This document shows, piece after piece, positions 1-8,420 of a stretch of 25,379 nt of DNA; the stretch's first letter is position 1; every line of letters starts with the position of its first letter. Source of the DNA: Azotobacter paspali (GTDB taxonomy: Bacteria; Pseudomonadota; Gammaproteobacteria; Pseudomonadales; Pseudomonadaceae); assembly GCF_042434745.1 (NCBI RefSeq), contig NZ_JBHLSS010000060.1. The stretch is one strand, 5' to 3'. Both the position numbers and the translations under genes were made by a program. The notes under the pieces were generated by a model. That model worked only from the letters and a program-made list of their open reading frames with translations, did not search any database and was not told the origin of the DNA.

Positions 1-135
1 GGCTGGGACTAGAGTATGCACGCACTTATGTGGGAGACATTTCCCGAGAGAGGCTGCGGGAGCTGGAGTTAGCCCTGTGGCAGGAGGTCCACCGGCAAGC
101 GCGGGAACTGCGGTGATTTTGTGGGGATCACTCAG
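1..135 (+). mobile_element. IS4-type element, copy 1 (3' end only)
   Basis: The first 116 bases encode the last 37 residues of a transposase, including LGLEYARTYVGDISRERL, ending in TGA at 114-116. The element closes with a terminal repeat that reads CTGAGTGATCCCCAC on the opposite strand (121-135). The same C-terminal protein sequence and the same terminus recur at 8720-8969 and 18563-18800, both in the opposite orientation, so this is one of three related copies. The 5' part lies outside the window. Immediately after base 135 the reading frame becomes that of a BKACE enzyme, so the element has cut that gene. Assignment to the IS4 family rests on the Y-R-E-K motif visible in copy 3. Confidence 0.8.
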
Positions 136-378
136 ATTTGGTCCGCACTTGGTATTGGTCAGGATCAATTACCGGTGAATATGCATACTATTTTGCTCGG
201 TGGGCATGTGCGCACCGGCTTGGAGGACAATATTTATTACCGCAAGGGAGAATTGGCCACTGGTAGCGCGCAACTGGCAGCGCGCATCGTGCGGCTATCG
301 CGGGAATTGGGACGGGAAATTGCGACCCCTGCCGAGGCACGTGAGTTAATGGGCTTACCTACCGGCCTCAGCTCGTGA
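136..378 (+). pseudogene. BKACE family (3-keto-5-aminohexanoate cleavage-like) enzyme, C-terminal fragment
   Basis: About 80 residues match the C-terminus of beta-keto acid cleavage enzymes: a GGHVRTGLEDNIYYRKGELA stretch followed by GREIATPAEARELMGL. Family members are zinc TIM-barrel enzymes that condense a beta-keto acid with acetyl-CoA, giving acetoacetyl-CoA and a new acyl-CoA (or amine-bearing CoA thioester); that is family knowledge. Here the first roughly 70 percent of the protein is missing because an IS4-type element ends at base 135. Any product would have to start inside the remnant, and no metal site or substrate pocket can remain. The stop codon overlaps the hemB start (TGATG at 376-380), which indicates an original co-transcribed operon of BKACE, hemB, hydrolase and thiolase. 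The family call is secure; the original substrate cannot be read. Confidence 0.85.
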
Positions 379-1367
379 TGAGTCCGCTCTAGTTGCTTGT
401 ACACCACCCTCGTCGTCTGCGGCGTACTCCGGCACTACGGCAACTTGTACGAGAAAATAAAGTCGATTTACGAGACTTGATCCAGCCCCTGTTCATTGAT
501 GAGGGGATCAGCGAAGCCCGGCCTATCAAAACCATGCCAGGCATCCTGCGTCTACCGGAATCCGCTGTGTGTAGCGAAGTGGAAGATCTTTATCGTTTGG
601 GCATTCGTTATGTAATGCCTTTTGGTATTTCCCATCATAAAGACGAAGAGGGAAGTGATACCTGGAGCGATGAGGGGTTGCTGACACGCACCATTCGCAG
701 AATCAGACAGGCTTGCCCCGAGATGGTCATTATTCCTGATATCTGCTTTTACGAATACACCACTCACGGACATTGTGGTGTCGTGCGAGATGGACATGTA
801 GATAACGATAAAACCGTCGAAAACCTGGTTAAACAGTCTTTGGCTGCCGCGTGTGCCGGTGCTGACATGCTCGCTCCGTCCTCAATGATGGACGGTCAGG
901 TGAGTGCGATACGAATGGCGCTCGATAAAGCAGGCTTTAGTCATGTTTGCATTCTGGCCCACGCGGTTAAATTCGCCTCATCATTCTAGGGTCCCTTTCA
1001 GGTGGCCGTAGAGTGCGAGTTAGACGGTGATCGTCACGCCTATCAGGCAGATTATGCAAACGGCAGGCAGGCGCTGATAGAGGCGCATCGGGATGAAGAA
1101 CAGGGTGCTGATATTTTGATGGTCAAACCCGGCACGCCCTATCTGGACGTATTAAGTCGGCTTCGACAACGAACCGAGTTGCCATTGGCGGTTTATCAAG
1201 TGGGCGGTGAATATACCGCTATCAAGTTCTCGGTACTTGCCGGCGCCCTGAATGAAGAGCGAACAGTGATGAAAACACTGTTTGGGTTCAAACGCGCAGG
1301 CGCTGACATTATTGTGAGTTATTACGCCAAGCAAGTGGCGCAATGGATGGAGAAAGGGATTATATGA
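378..1367 (+). pseudogene. hemB: Porphobilinogen synthase-like (ALA dehydratase) with two in-frame amber codons
   Basis: Read straight through, this frame encodes a 329-codon HemB, the normal length. HemB condenses two 5-aminolevulinate molecules to porphobilinogen in heme synthesis. Both active-site lysines are present: Lys198 in HAVKFASSF and Lys250 in MVKPG. The frame is broken by TAG at codon 5 (390-392) and TAG at codon 204 (987-989). The second replaces the Tyr of the near-universal FASSFYGPF motif, a TAC-to-TAG change. The ATG at 378 overlaps the BKACE stop; TTG at 393 is a possible restart after the first amber. The zinc site reads Cys123-Tyr125-Cys133, whereas zinc-type enzymes have three cysteines (E. 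coli Cys120/122/130), so one ligand is lost. It is most likely an inactivated accessory paralogue. Readthrough in an amber-suppressing host is the alternative. Confidence 0.85.
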
Positions 1368-2044
1368 TGGCGATTTTTCACGACTTGAGTGATCTGAGCT
1401 CGGTTTTTAATGATCAGGATTATACCGTTACACAAGTAGGCGCTGCACCGTTGCAGGGTAACAAATTCGTGATCTTGTTACATGGTCGTAGGCAGGCACC
1501 TGAAGATATTTACGAGATCGGTCGGCGCATCGACCTGGATAATATCACTTATCTATTACCGTCGGCACCTGGCAAAACCTGGTATCCCAGCGGTTTTCAA
1601 AGAGAACTTGAACAAAACCAGCCTCACGTCGATAGAGCGCTTGCTTATATCAAGCGCCTTGTTCAATACTTGCTTGAGCGCGATGTACCAGCGAATAATA
1701 TCTGGCTGATGGGTTTCTCCCAAGGCGCCTGTATCGGTAGTCAGTACTTATTCAGTTCACGCGACAAACTGGGAGGCGCCTTATTGTTCACCGGCGGACT
1801 TTTTGGTCCGGAGGTGAATTTGGCCTCGAGTGAAAGCAATTGCCTCGCGAAAATGCCTATTTTATTGACAGGAAGTACGACCGACAGTTGGGTGCCAGAA
1901 GCCCGGGTTCGCGATACTGCCTGTTTATTTCGCAAGCTTGGCGCCAGCGTGCAGGAAGAAATATTCAGCGAGCGCGACCATCTGGTTTCGGAGCAAGAAA
2001 TTGATATCGCCAGAGACTGGTTGACTGCAACTCAAGTCGCGTGA
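1364..2044 (+). CDS. Alpha/beta hydrolase, phospholipase/carboxylesterase family (YpfH-like)
   Basis: This is a 226-residue cytosolic serine hydrolase of the Abhydrolase_2 / phospholipase-carboxylesterase family. A catalytic triad can be placed: Ser119 in the nucleophile elbow GFSQGA, Asp174 in GSTTDSWVP and His206 in ERDHLV. The oxyanion-loop motif LLHGRRQ lies near residue 35. I chose the ATG at 1364 because it overlaps the hemB stop (ATGA) and follows a purine-rich GAGAAAGGGA ribosome site; the ATG at 1343 would lie inside hemB and lacks a site. Tight coupling to hemB upstream and a 15-bp gap to the thiolase imply one transcript. Family members hydrolyse short esters or thioesters; the substrate here is unknown. 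The frame is intact although its upstream neighbours are broken. Confidence 0.88.
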   Translation: MMAIFHDLSDLSSVFNDQDYTVTQVGAAPLQGNKFVILLHGRRQAPEDIYEIGRRIDLDNITYLLPSAPGKTWYPSGFQRELEQNQPHVDRALAYIKRLVQYLLERDVPANNIWLMGFSQGACIGSQYLFSSRDKLGGALLFTGGLFGPEVNLASSESNCLAKMPILLTGSTTDSWVPEARVRDTACLFRKLGASVQEEIFSERDHLVSEQEIDIARDWLTATQVA

Positions 2045-2059
2045 AAAGGAAAAGAAATC

Positions 2060-3265
2060 ATGACGGATGCTTTTATTTGCGATTACGTTCGCACACCTAT
2101 CGGTAAATATGCAGGTGCCCTTTCTTCGGTTCGGGCCGATGATCTAGCTGCCATTCCTCTGCAAGCGCTGAAGTCCCGTAACAATACTGTCGATTGGCAA
2201 TACCTAGACGATGTCATCCTGGGTTGTGCCAACCAAGCTGGCGAAGATAATCGCAATGTTGCACGTATGAGCCTGCTGCTTGCAGGCTTCGATGTTAGTA
2301 CACCTGGCACGACCATCAATCGTTTGTGCGCCTCCGGTATGGATGCGCTTGGCATGGCAGCACGTTATCTCAAAAGCGGTGAGGCGGATCTCTTGCTCGC
2401 TGGTGGGGTGGAGTCTATGTCACGAGCGCCCTTGGTAATACCGAAGGCCGACGTTGCTTTTTCACGTCAGGCAGAACTCTACGATACGACCTTGGGGTGG
2501 CGTTTTATCAATGCCCGCCTGCAAGCACTATACGGTACAGACTCCATGCCTGAGACAGCGGAAAATGTTGCCGAACAGTTTGGCATTGGTCGTGAGGAGC
2601 AGGACCTTTTTGCGCTGCGCAGCCAGGAAAAGTACGCTTTGGCTGCGAAGTCCGGCGTTTTCGATAGGGAAATTGTACCGGTCACTCTTTCGCTTCCGCG
2701 AAAAGAGCTCCGCCGGATTGAATTCGACGAGCACCCACGAGAAACAACATTAGAAACGTTGCAGCGTCTCGCTACACCGTTTCGAAAAATGAACGGCAGC
2801 GTTACAGCAGGTAATGCTTCAGGGGTGAACGACGGAGCCGCAGCCTTGTTGCTCGCCTCGCAGACAGGGCTTACGCAGCATGGATTGAAGCCTCGTGTGC
2901 GCATTGTGGCGTGCGCATGCGCTGGTATTGAACCACGGATCATGGGTATCGGCCCGGTTCCTGCCGTGCATAAAGTATTGAAACTGGCAGGCATGACGCT
3001 CGAGCAAATGGACGTTCTAGAAATCAACGAGGCGTTTGCATCGCAAGCACTGGCCGTGATGAAAGAGTTGAGGCTGGACAGTGATGACCCACGGATCAAC
3101 CCAAACGGTGGTGCAATTGCGCTTGGGCATCCGTTGGGCATGAGTGGTGCGCGCTTGATCGGGACGGCCATGAACCAGCTTGATCTGAGCAACGGCCGCT
3201 ATGCGTTGTGCACCATGTGCATTGGCGTAGGTCAGGGCATCGCGATGATCATCGAGCGCTGTTAA
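2060..3265 (+). CDS. Thiolase (acetyl-CoA acetyltransferase / beta-ketoadipyl-CoA thiolase type)
   Basis: This 401-residue type II (degradative-length) thiolase cleaves a beta-ketoacyl-CoA with CoA to release acetyl-CoA, or runs in reverse. Catalytic residues are all present: Cys90 in INRLCASGMDA, His357 in the GGAIALGHPLG motif and Cys387 in CTMCIGVGQG. The middle segment (TLGWRFIN, then DSMPETAENVAEQF) resembles PcaF-type beta-ketoadipyl-CoA thiolases more than plain AtoB, but substrate choice is not certain. The ATG at 2060 is preceded by AAAAGGAAAAG, a good ribosome site. A BKACE enzyme would make acetoacetyl-CoA, which a thiolase could split to acetyl-CoA, so the pair makes sense in one catabolic operon (inference). 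The last 17 bp overlap the convergent EamA gene. Confidence 0.93.
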   Translation: MTDAFICDYVRTPIGKYAGALSSVRADDLAAIPLQALKSRNNTVDWQYLDDVILGCANQAGEDNRNVARMSLLLAGFDVSTPGTTINRLCASGMDALGMAARYLKSGEADLLLAGGVESMSRAPLVIPKADVAFSRQAELYDTTLGWRFINARLQALYGTDSMPETAENVAEQFGIGREEQDLFALRSQEKYALAAKSGVFDREIVPVTLSLPRKELRRIEFDEHPRETTLETLQRLATPFRKMNGSVTAGNASGVNDGAAALLLASQTGLTQHGLKPRVRIVACACAGIEPRIMGIGPVPAVHKVLKLAGMTLEQMDVLEINEAFASQALAVMKELRLDSDDPRINPNGGAIALGHPLGMSGARLIGTAMNQLDLSNGRYALCTMCIGVGQGIAMIIERC

Positions 3266-4202
3266 TCGATTCTGGTTCAGGTTCGACGCTATTTTCCACA
3301 GACTGCCCGCTGGTGTAACGCCAGCGGGACATCACATACAGCCCCAGTCCAATGAGTACGCCACCCGCTATTTCATGCCCGGTGGGAACCAGGCCGGTTA
3401 AGCCAAAGGAAATCAAGGCGGCGAAAAGTGGACAGAGAAAGAGAAAACCACTGGTTTGTACGGACCCGCCGATTTTAAGTGCGGCGAACCAGAGACCCAT
3501 GGCACCGGTCGATGCCGGGATGGCAAGCCATAAAAACATGCCCCAGTGATACGCAGTGGTAGGGAGGACTAATTGTTGTTGGCTAAGCGCTGCGATCACG
3601 GCCAATATCATTGAGCCCAGCAACATCTGCCAAAACGTCACCAGCCAAGGGGAAAGCGCAAGGTTAAATTTCTTGTTAAGAACGGTTGAGCACGCCCAGC
3701 AAATTGAGGCCAGTATCACCAAGCTTTCGCCATACCCCACACTCATTGAACCTATTGGGCTAATGCCAATGCAAATGACAACACCGATAAATGCTAGTAG
3801 CAAGCCACCGAGAGCCAGTGGCGAAGAGCGTTCTCCAAGAAACAACCAGGCCAGTACCACAACCAATAAAGGATTGCTCGCCATCAAAATGGCGGCCGTA
3901 GAAGGTGAAGTCGAGGTCAGACCGATATTCAGAAAAGCCATTACCCCCGCAGTCTGGAAAGAACCTAGAACAAAAATCCTAAGCCAGGGAATCTGCTTCA
4001 GATTTAACTTCTGCCGCCACATGAGCAGAAAAACAAAGGGTAATAAAGAAACCGCTGCGACAAAAAAACGTGCGGAAGCCGTCCATAAGGGCGGCATTTC
4101 GCTCATCACGATTTTTGTGCTCACAAACGAAGAACCTTGCAAAAAAGTAGAGGCCAGAACCAGCAAAAAGTACTGATTTTGACTCGGGTTGTTCACTTGC
4201 AT
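3249..4202 (-). CDS. EamA/DMT-superfamily metabolite transporter
   Basis: This 317-residue protein is an inner-membrane permease of the drug/metabolite transporter superfamily. It has about ten hydrophobic segments arranged as two EamA repeats. The first repeat starts at FLLVLASTFLQGSSFVSTK (near residue 12) and includes the typical GVMAFLNIGLTSTSPSTAAI stretch; the second starts near GESLVILASICWACSTVLNKK. Such proteins usually export amino acids or small metabolites. The ATG at 4202 has only a weak ribosome site. It converges with the thiolase gene (17-bp overlap) and follows the AraC-type regulator gene on the same strand after a 365-bp gap, so it probably has its own promoter; an inverted repeat lies 35 bp upstream of its start. 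The substrate cannot be predicted. Confidence 0.9.
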   Translation of the reverse strand: MQVNNPSQNQYFLLVLASTFLQGSSFVSTKIVMSEMPPLWTASARFFVAAVSLLPFVFLLMWRQKLNLKQIPWLRIFVLGSFQTAGVMAFLNIGLTSTSPSTAAILMASNPLLVVVLAWLFLGERSSPLALGGLLLAFIGVVICIGISPIGSMSVGYGESLVILASICWACSTVLNKKFNLALSPWLVTFWQMLLGSMILAVIAALSQQQLVLPTTAYHWGMFLWLAIPASTGAMGLWFAALKIGGSVQTSGFLFLCPLFAALISFGLTGLVPTGHEIAGGVLIGLGLYVMSRWRYTSGQSVENSVEPEPESINSAR

Positions 4203-4236
4203 AGTTTCTGCTACAGGGTTTGTCCAGATGGGTAGA

Positions 4237-4263
4237 CTCTAAGACACTCAGATTCTCTTAGAG
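4237..4263. promoter_or_regulatory. Inverted repeat upstream of the EamA gene, candidate operator
   Basis: CTCTAAGA (4237-4244) and TCTTAGAG (4256-4263) form a perfect 8-bp inverted repeat with an 11-bp spacer, ending 35 bp before the transporter start codon. The size and position fit a dimeric regulator site. The neighbouring AraC-type protein is a candidate binder, although AraC-family sites are more often direct repeats. No clear -35/-10 pair was recognised. Confidence 0.4.
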
Positions 4264-4567
4264 CGCGCGTTTCCGACAGATGTTATTGAGAACGAGACTT
4301 TAGATCCTGTTGATGCATACTGTTGACGTCTCACATCGGTAGCCATAGAACAGTGCATCACAAGGAGCGCAGGCGGTAGGCACGTGATGGCGGAACAGGT
4401 CAGACCGTGACAGGGTAAACTTGATAAGGAATATGAACCATGGGCGCTGCCCTCAGCTCGATTTTCAGATGAGGGCCTCGTCGGCAGATTCCATCAGGGC
4501 CCGCAGGTTTTTCGGCCTGCAAAAACAGGCCGAATATAAGACTGCTCCTACCTGAACGCCAACTGGC
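4264..4567. other. Intergenic region between EamA and AraC genes, with a hairpin
   Basis: No gene is visible here. The only clear structure is a perfect 9-bp inverted repeat, TTCGGCCTG (4511-4519) and CAGGCCGAA (4526-4534), with a 6-nt loop, 34 bp beyond the regulator stop codon. Read on the - strand it could terminate the regulator transcript, but it lacks a clean T-tract, so it may instead be a processing or Rho-assisted structure. Confidence 0.45.
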
Positions 4568-5512
4568 CTACCTCTTGAGTTCCGGGAGGCGTCTATATAA
4601 GGGTTTCCTTAGATGTTCACTGGGTAGATTTCCTGTGATACGCTTGAACATTACGGTGAAGGCACTCTGCGAGCTGTAGCCCAAGCACTCGGCCACCTGG
4701 CTGATGGACTCACCTGTATTGAGGCGGAAGATAGCGTTCACAATCCGCAGCTGTTGTCGCCAGTAGACAAAGGAAGTGCCGATCTCATTCTTAAAAAGAC
4801 GAGTCAATGTTCGTGTGGTCGCCCCGACGATCTGTGCCCAGTCCGCGAGTGAGCGCATGTCGCCGGGGTTGTTGATCAAAGTATTGCAAATATGGCGAAG
4901 ACGCCGGTCTTTTCCAGTCGGTAAATTCAGTCCTTTTGCCGATGAGTTGAGAATTTCTTCCAGGGTGATTTCCAATAACCGAGACTCGAAGCTGTCGGCT
5001 TTGTAGTCAATGGAAAACAGTGAGGCGCGAATCAACTGCTCTCGTAAAAGAGGAGAAATGTTGATCCCTACCGTCCGGGAAGGTAAGTCCATGGAAAGTC
5101 TAGCGAGATCAATATAGAGCGTACGCAGCGATACCGGGGTTCGTGTTTGCATATGGTGATCGACAAAAGGTGGAATCCAGACCCCACGTAAAGGGGGCAA
5201 AAGCCAATATTCGTGTAACGTGCGTAGTTCCATTATGCCATCGATCGCATAGACAAATTGCGCTCGAGGATGCTGATGAAAAGGTATTTCATGACCGGCT
5301 AGATATTCTTTGGGCATTGGAACAATCGGATTTGTTGCATATATCCATTTATCAAGGTCGTGGCTCAAACTCATCGTTTTGTCTGCTCGGTAAGTACCTG
5401 AAGGAAAATAATCCAGCATCATGCAAGCGCATGAGCGCTCAACCCCTTGAGCCACAAGGTTTTGAGCCCCCTCAAAGGTAGCAGGAGCATCGGAAAATTT
5501 CCTTTCGGGCAC
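4568..5512 (-). CDS. AraC-family transcriptional regulator with N-terminal cupin
   Basis: From the GTG at 5512 the protein is 314 residues. A cupin/AraC-binding domain spans roughly residues 50-150 (PFHQHPRAQFVYAIDGIMEL followed by LLPPLRGVWIPPFVDHH). A C-terminal AraC double helix-turn-helix spans about 210-305 (MRSLADWAQIVGATTRTLTR, then SISQVAECLGYSSQSAFTVMFKR). The cupin match begins near Met47 (5374), so that ATG could be the true start. The GTG has GGGGGAGG only three bases upstream, which is close spacing. Cupin-type AraC proteins usually bind a small ligand and control adjacent transport or catabolic genes, so the EamA transporter is the likely target. It ends in TAG, the only intact gene here to do so. 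An IS5-family remnant starts 15 bp upstream of the GTG and has probably removed its native promoter region. Confidence 0.9.
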   Translation of the reverse strand: MPERKFSDAPATFEGAQNLVAQGVERSCACMMLDYFPSGTYRADKTMSLSHDLDKWIYATNPIVPMPKEYLAGHEIPFHQHPRAQFVYAIDGIMELRTLHEYWLLPPLRGVWIPPFVDHHMQTRTPVSLRTLYIDLARLSMDLPSRTVGINISPLLREQLIRASLFSIDYKADSFESRLLEITLEEILNSSAKGLNLPTGKDRRLRHICNTLINNPGDMRSLADWAQIVGATTRTLTRLFKNEIGTSFVYWRQQLRIVNAIFRLNTGESISQVAECLGYSSQSAFTVMFKRITGNLPSEHLRKPLYRRLPELKR

Positions 5513-5527
5513 TTACCTCCCCCAAAA

Positions 5528-6250
5528 GGACACCTCTAAAAACCGCCATCCGAATCATGCTGAGCGATGAAATACGCTCGTGCTTGCAGCAGAGCTACCC
5601 GTCAGGCCCGACGCTCACACGGTAAAGCGACCCGAGGCAGCCCGGCCATAGGCCTGGATCAGGCCATTTCCAGCAGGCTGCTCATCCGTTTCAGGTTGTA
5701 CACCGCCGATTTGAGCGTCAGACCAAATTCAGCCCGTGCCAGGCCGATGCTGCGCACGGCCTTGCCGCCCATCCGGGCCAGGCTGGGCAAAGACCTGTTC
5801 GACCCGGGCTCGGGGACTGGCCAGGCGTTTGTTTCGTGCCTTGTCCCGTTCACCGATCGGCTTGCCGGCCTGGCCCTTGCGGTGGATAGGCGGTCGCCCA
5901 CCGATCAGCTTGAGCCAGCGCTCTCTGGGCTTGTCGTGATAACTGCGATCCGCCCAGAAGTCACGGCTGCTGTTGTTTTGGTCGAGCACATCCATCAGGT
6001 GCAGGGTATCGGCCTCGCTGGCATCGCTTACCTTCACGCAGCGAATCAGCGTGTGCCGGCGATCCACGCTGACCGACAGCTTGTAGCCGAAGTACGACTT
6101 GCCGTGTTTCTTCGTCCTGCGCGCCTCGACATCCTTTTGCCGGCGCTTGGCGGGCGACCATTCGAGCGAACAGACTGAACATTGGCACGCTCCGGGGGAT
6201 CAACAAACCGTCGAGTTTACTCTCGGGACGCGAGGGTTTTAGAGGTGCCC
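5528..6250 (-). mobile_element. IS5-family insertion sequence remnant
   Basis: The ends are imperfect inverted repeats. The left reads GGACACCTCTAAAAACC (5528-5544) and the right, on the other strand, GGGCACCTCTAAAACCC (6234-6250). At 723 bp it is shorter than most IS5-family elements, and the first half of the transposase is missing, so there is an internal deletion. No target-site duplication is evident at the flanks. It separates the metabolic cassette from the tandem acyltransferase gene. Confidence 0.75.
5659..6190 (-). pseudogene. IS5-family transposase, frameshifted C-terminal half
   Basis: Transposase segments occur in sequence but in different frames. WSPAKRR/QKDVEARRTKKHG-like residues near 6150 lead into VDRRHTLIRCVKVSDASEAD (6067 downwards), then DFWADRSYHDKPRE, then RARVEQVFAQ. 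A frame change is followed by GGKAVRSIGLARAEFGLTLK and YNLKRMSSLLEMA, ending at 5659. The ARVEQVFAQMGGKAVRSIGLARA arrangement is typical of IS5-group C-termini. At least two frameshifts and loss of the N-terminus make it inactive. Confidence 0.8.
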
Positions 6251-6375
6251 TGACGTCTCACAACCAGACAATTAGTGATTCGCAATAGATCCATCAACCC
6301 GGCGGGGGCTAACATCACGAATTTGTTGTGGCTAGAATATTGGCCATCTACGCCCTCCACATTTCAGGACTAAAT

Positions 6376-8361
6376 ATGCCGTATCTCTCTCAAGGACAGA
6401 GGTCTTCCGTTGTTTTTATGTTTCCAGGCCAAGGCTGCCAATTCTACCAGATGGGCCGGGAGCTCTATCAGAACAACCCGGTGTTCCACCGCTGGATGAA
6501 CGAACTCGACACGCTGATCCGCGCCGAACTGGATCAGTCCGTAATTGCCGAGATTTACCATGATAATAACGCACGTTCTAAGACATTCGATGATATTTGC
6601 CTCAGTCACCCGGCGATCTTCATGATTGAGTACGCTCTTGGTAAGACGCTGATCGAGCAGCAGATCACGCCCGACTATCTGCTGGGCACCAGCCTCGGAG
6701 AACTTGTCGCCGCCGCCCTCGCAGACGCCCTGTCACTATCCGACGCGATCCGCTTCGTGGTCCGCCAGGGTCAGTTGTTCCGCCGTCGCCAGTCTCCGGC
6801 CACCGAGGGTGCCATGCTGGCGATCCTCTCCGAAGAATCGCTCTACCAGCAAACTCCTCTGCTACGCGATTATTGCGATATTGCCGCCTATAATGCTAAC
6901 TCGCTGATCGTTATCGCCGGTCAATCCACCCGGATTGCCGACGCTGAACGCCACCTCAGCAGCCGGGATATTGTGTTTCAGCGCCTCCCAGTTAACCAAG
7001 CTTTTCATTCCCACCATATTGATTTCCTCAAACCAGAAGTCGAAGCTCTGGCCAGCCAACTGAGCCTTCGGCAGGCGCAGATTCCGGTGATCTCCTGCCA
7101 CAACACAGAGACCCTAGATCAACTTACCACCGATCACTTCTGGCAAACCATCCGCCAACCGATTCGCTTTTCCCAGACTCTGGCACGGATCGAACACGAA
7201 GCCATCAAGCGCGGCGAATCACTGATCTACTTGGATCTCGGCCCCAGCGGCACTCTGGCCAACCTAATCAAACAAAATATCCGTAACCGTAAGTTGCCGC
7301 AGATCCTCCCTGTGCTCAGCCCGTTCGGCCGCGACCTTGAAAGGTTCGACGAGGTGCTGGCCCTCGGACGAGAATTACAACCGCTGCCGGCAAGAGTAAC
7401 CGCGGCAGTACAAGAGACACCCCAGCAAGTACAGCAACCCGTGCAACCTCCGGTGCAACAGGTCCAGCAACCAATTCGCTTGGCGAAGCATCCATTGATG
7501 CAACCGGCTACCGGCCCGAAGCGAGTCTACGTCTTCCCGGGGCAGGGCTCGCAACGCATCGGTATGGGCGCAGAACTGTTCGAGCAGTTCCCCGACCACC
7601 TCGCCAAGGCTGATAAGATCCTCGGCTATTCGCTGAAAACTCTCTGTCTGGAAGATCCCGATCAACTGCTTTCCAATACCCAATATACCCAACCGGCTCT
7701 CTACGCCGTCAGTGCCCTGGCCTTCCTAAGCAAACAGCAACAGGATCCCCGTAAACCGGATCTCCTTGCCGGCCACAGCCTCGGCGAATACTGCGCACTG
7801 TTCGCCGCTGGCGCCTTCTCCTTTGAAACTGGCCTTAAGCTAGTCAAGAAACGTGGCGAGTTGATGGCCCGCGCCACCGGCGGGAGCATGGCTGCGGTCA
7901 TCGGCCGCGCCCCTGACGAGATCAACTCGCTACTGTCCCAGCACGGCCTCGACGCCCTTGATATCGCCAACTACAACTCACTATCCCAAGTAGTCCTCGC
8001 CGGCCCCATCGAGGCACTCAGCCAGGCCAGGGAGCTCCTTGAGGAGCTGGAGATTACCGTTATTCCCCTCACAGTCAGTGCCCCCTTCCATTCCCGTTAT
8101 ATGCAAAGTGCGATGGAGGAGTTCGGCGAGTATCTTAGGCAATTCAGCTATTCGCCGCTGCATACCCCAGTGATTTCCAATATCCATGCCGCCCCCTATC
8201 AAGATGATGATCTGATCGATAATCTCACCCAACAGATCTGCGGCTCGGTACGCTGGCTCGATACTGTCCAGTACTTAATTCGCCAAGGAGAGTTCGAGTT
8301 CGAGGAACTTGGACCGGGAGATGTATTGAGCAAATTAGTCAACAGTATTCGAAACGCTTGA
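6376..8361 (+). CDS. Stand-alone tandem acyltransferase (AT1-AT2) of a trans-AT polyketide pathway
   Basis: The 661-residue protein has two FabD-like acyltransferase domains joined by a Gln/Pro/Val-rich linker (about 335-375, repeated VQQPVQ). AT2 (about 380-660) is a canonical malonyltransferase: GQGSQ, nucleophile Ser468 in GHSLGE, malonate-binding Arg493 in KKRGELM and His572 in PFHS. AT1 (about 12-320) has Ser106 in GTSLGE (His replaced by Thr), Gln131 where Arg is expected, and His211 in AFHS. Loss of this Arg is, from memory, a feature of acyl hydrolase (PedC-type) domains that clear stalled chains, so AT1 is probably a proofreading hydrolase (inference). I chose the ATG at 6376, preceded by CAGGA, over the GTG at 6328. 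It would load malonyl units onto the AT-less megaprotein encoded at 10957-18123. In rhizoxin-type clusters, as I recall, a similar tandem AT sits beside the starter gene. Confidence 0.92.
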   Translation: MPYLSQGQRSSVVFMFPGQGCQFYQMGRELYQNNPVFHRWMNELDTLIRAELDQSVIAEIYHDNNARSKTFDDICLSHPAIFMIEYALGKTLIEQQITPDYLLGTSLGELVAAALADALSLSDAIRFVVRQGQLFRRRQSPATEGAMLAILSEESLYQQTPLLRDYCDIAAYNANSLIVIAGQSTRIADAERHLSSRDIVFQRLPVNQAFHSHHIDFLKPEVEALASQLSLRQAQIPVISCHNTETLDQLTTDHFWQTIRQPIRFSQTLARIEHEAIKRGESLIYLDLGPSGTLANLIKQNIRNRKLPQILPVLSPFGRDLERFDEVLALGRELQPLPARVTAAVQETPQQVQQPVQPPVQQVQQPIRLAKHPLMQPATGPKRVYVFPGQGSQRIGMGAELFEQFPDHLAKADKILGYSLKTLCLEDPDQLLSNTQYTQPALYAVSALAFLSKQQQDPRKPDLLAGHSLGEYCALFAAGAFSFETGLKLVKKRGELMARATGGSMAAVIGRAPDEINSLLSQHGLDALDIANYNSLSQVVLAGPIEALSQARELLEELEITVIPLTVSAPFHSRYMQSAMEEFGEYLRQFSYSPLHTPVISNIHAAPYQDDDLIDNLTQQICGSVRWLDTVQYLIRQGEFEFEELGPGDVLSKLVNSIRNA

Positions 8362-8420
8362 TATAATAGCTTTGGACTTATTCCGGTTTAGTACTACAGC
8401 TATATATTTAACTGGTGTCT

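Noticed and set aside
378..1367. Amber codons in hemB as pyrrolysine insertion
   Set aside because: No pyl genes are visible, pyrrolysine is not expected in such a host, and one amber replaces a conserved Tyr by a single base change; decay or suppression is simpler.
2479..3192. Long open frame on the - strand across the thiolase gene (237 codons)
   Set aside because: It is antisense to a thiolase with all catalytic residues; it has no recognisable domain and follows from the codon composition of the sense strand.
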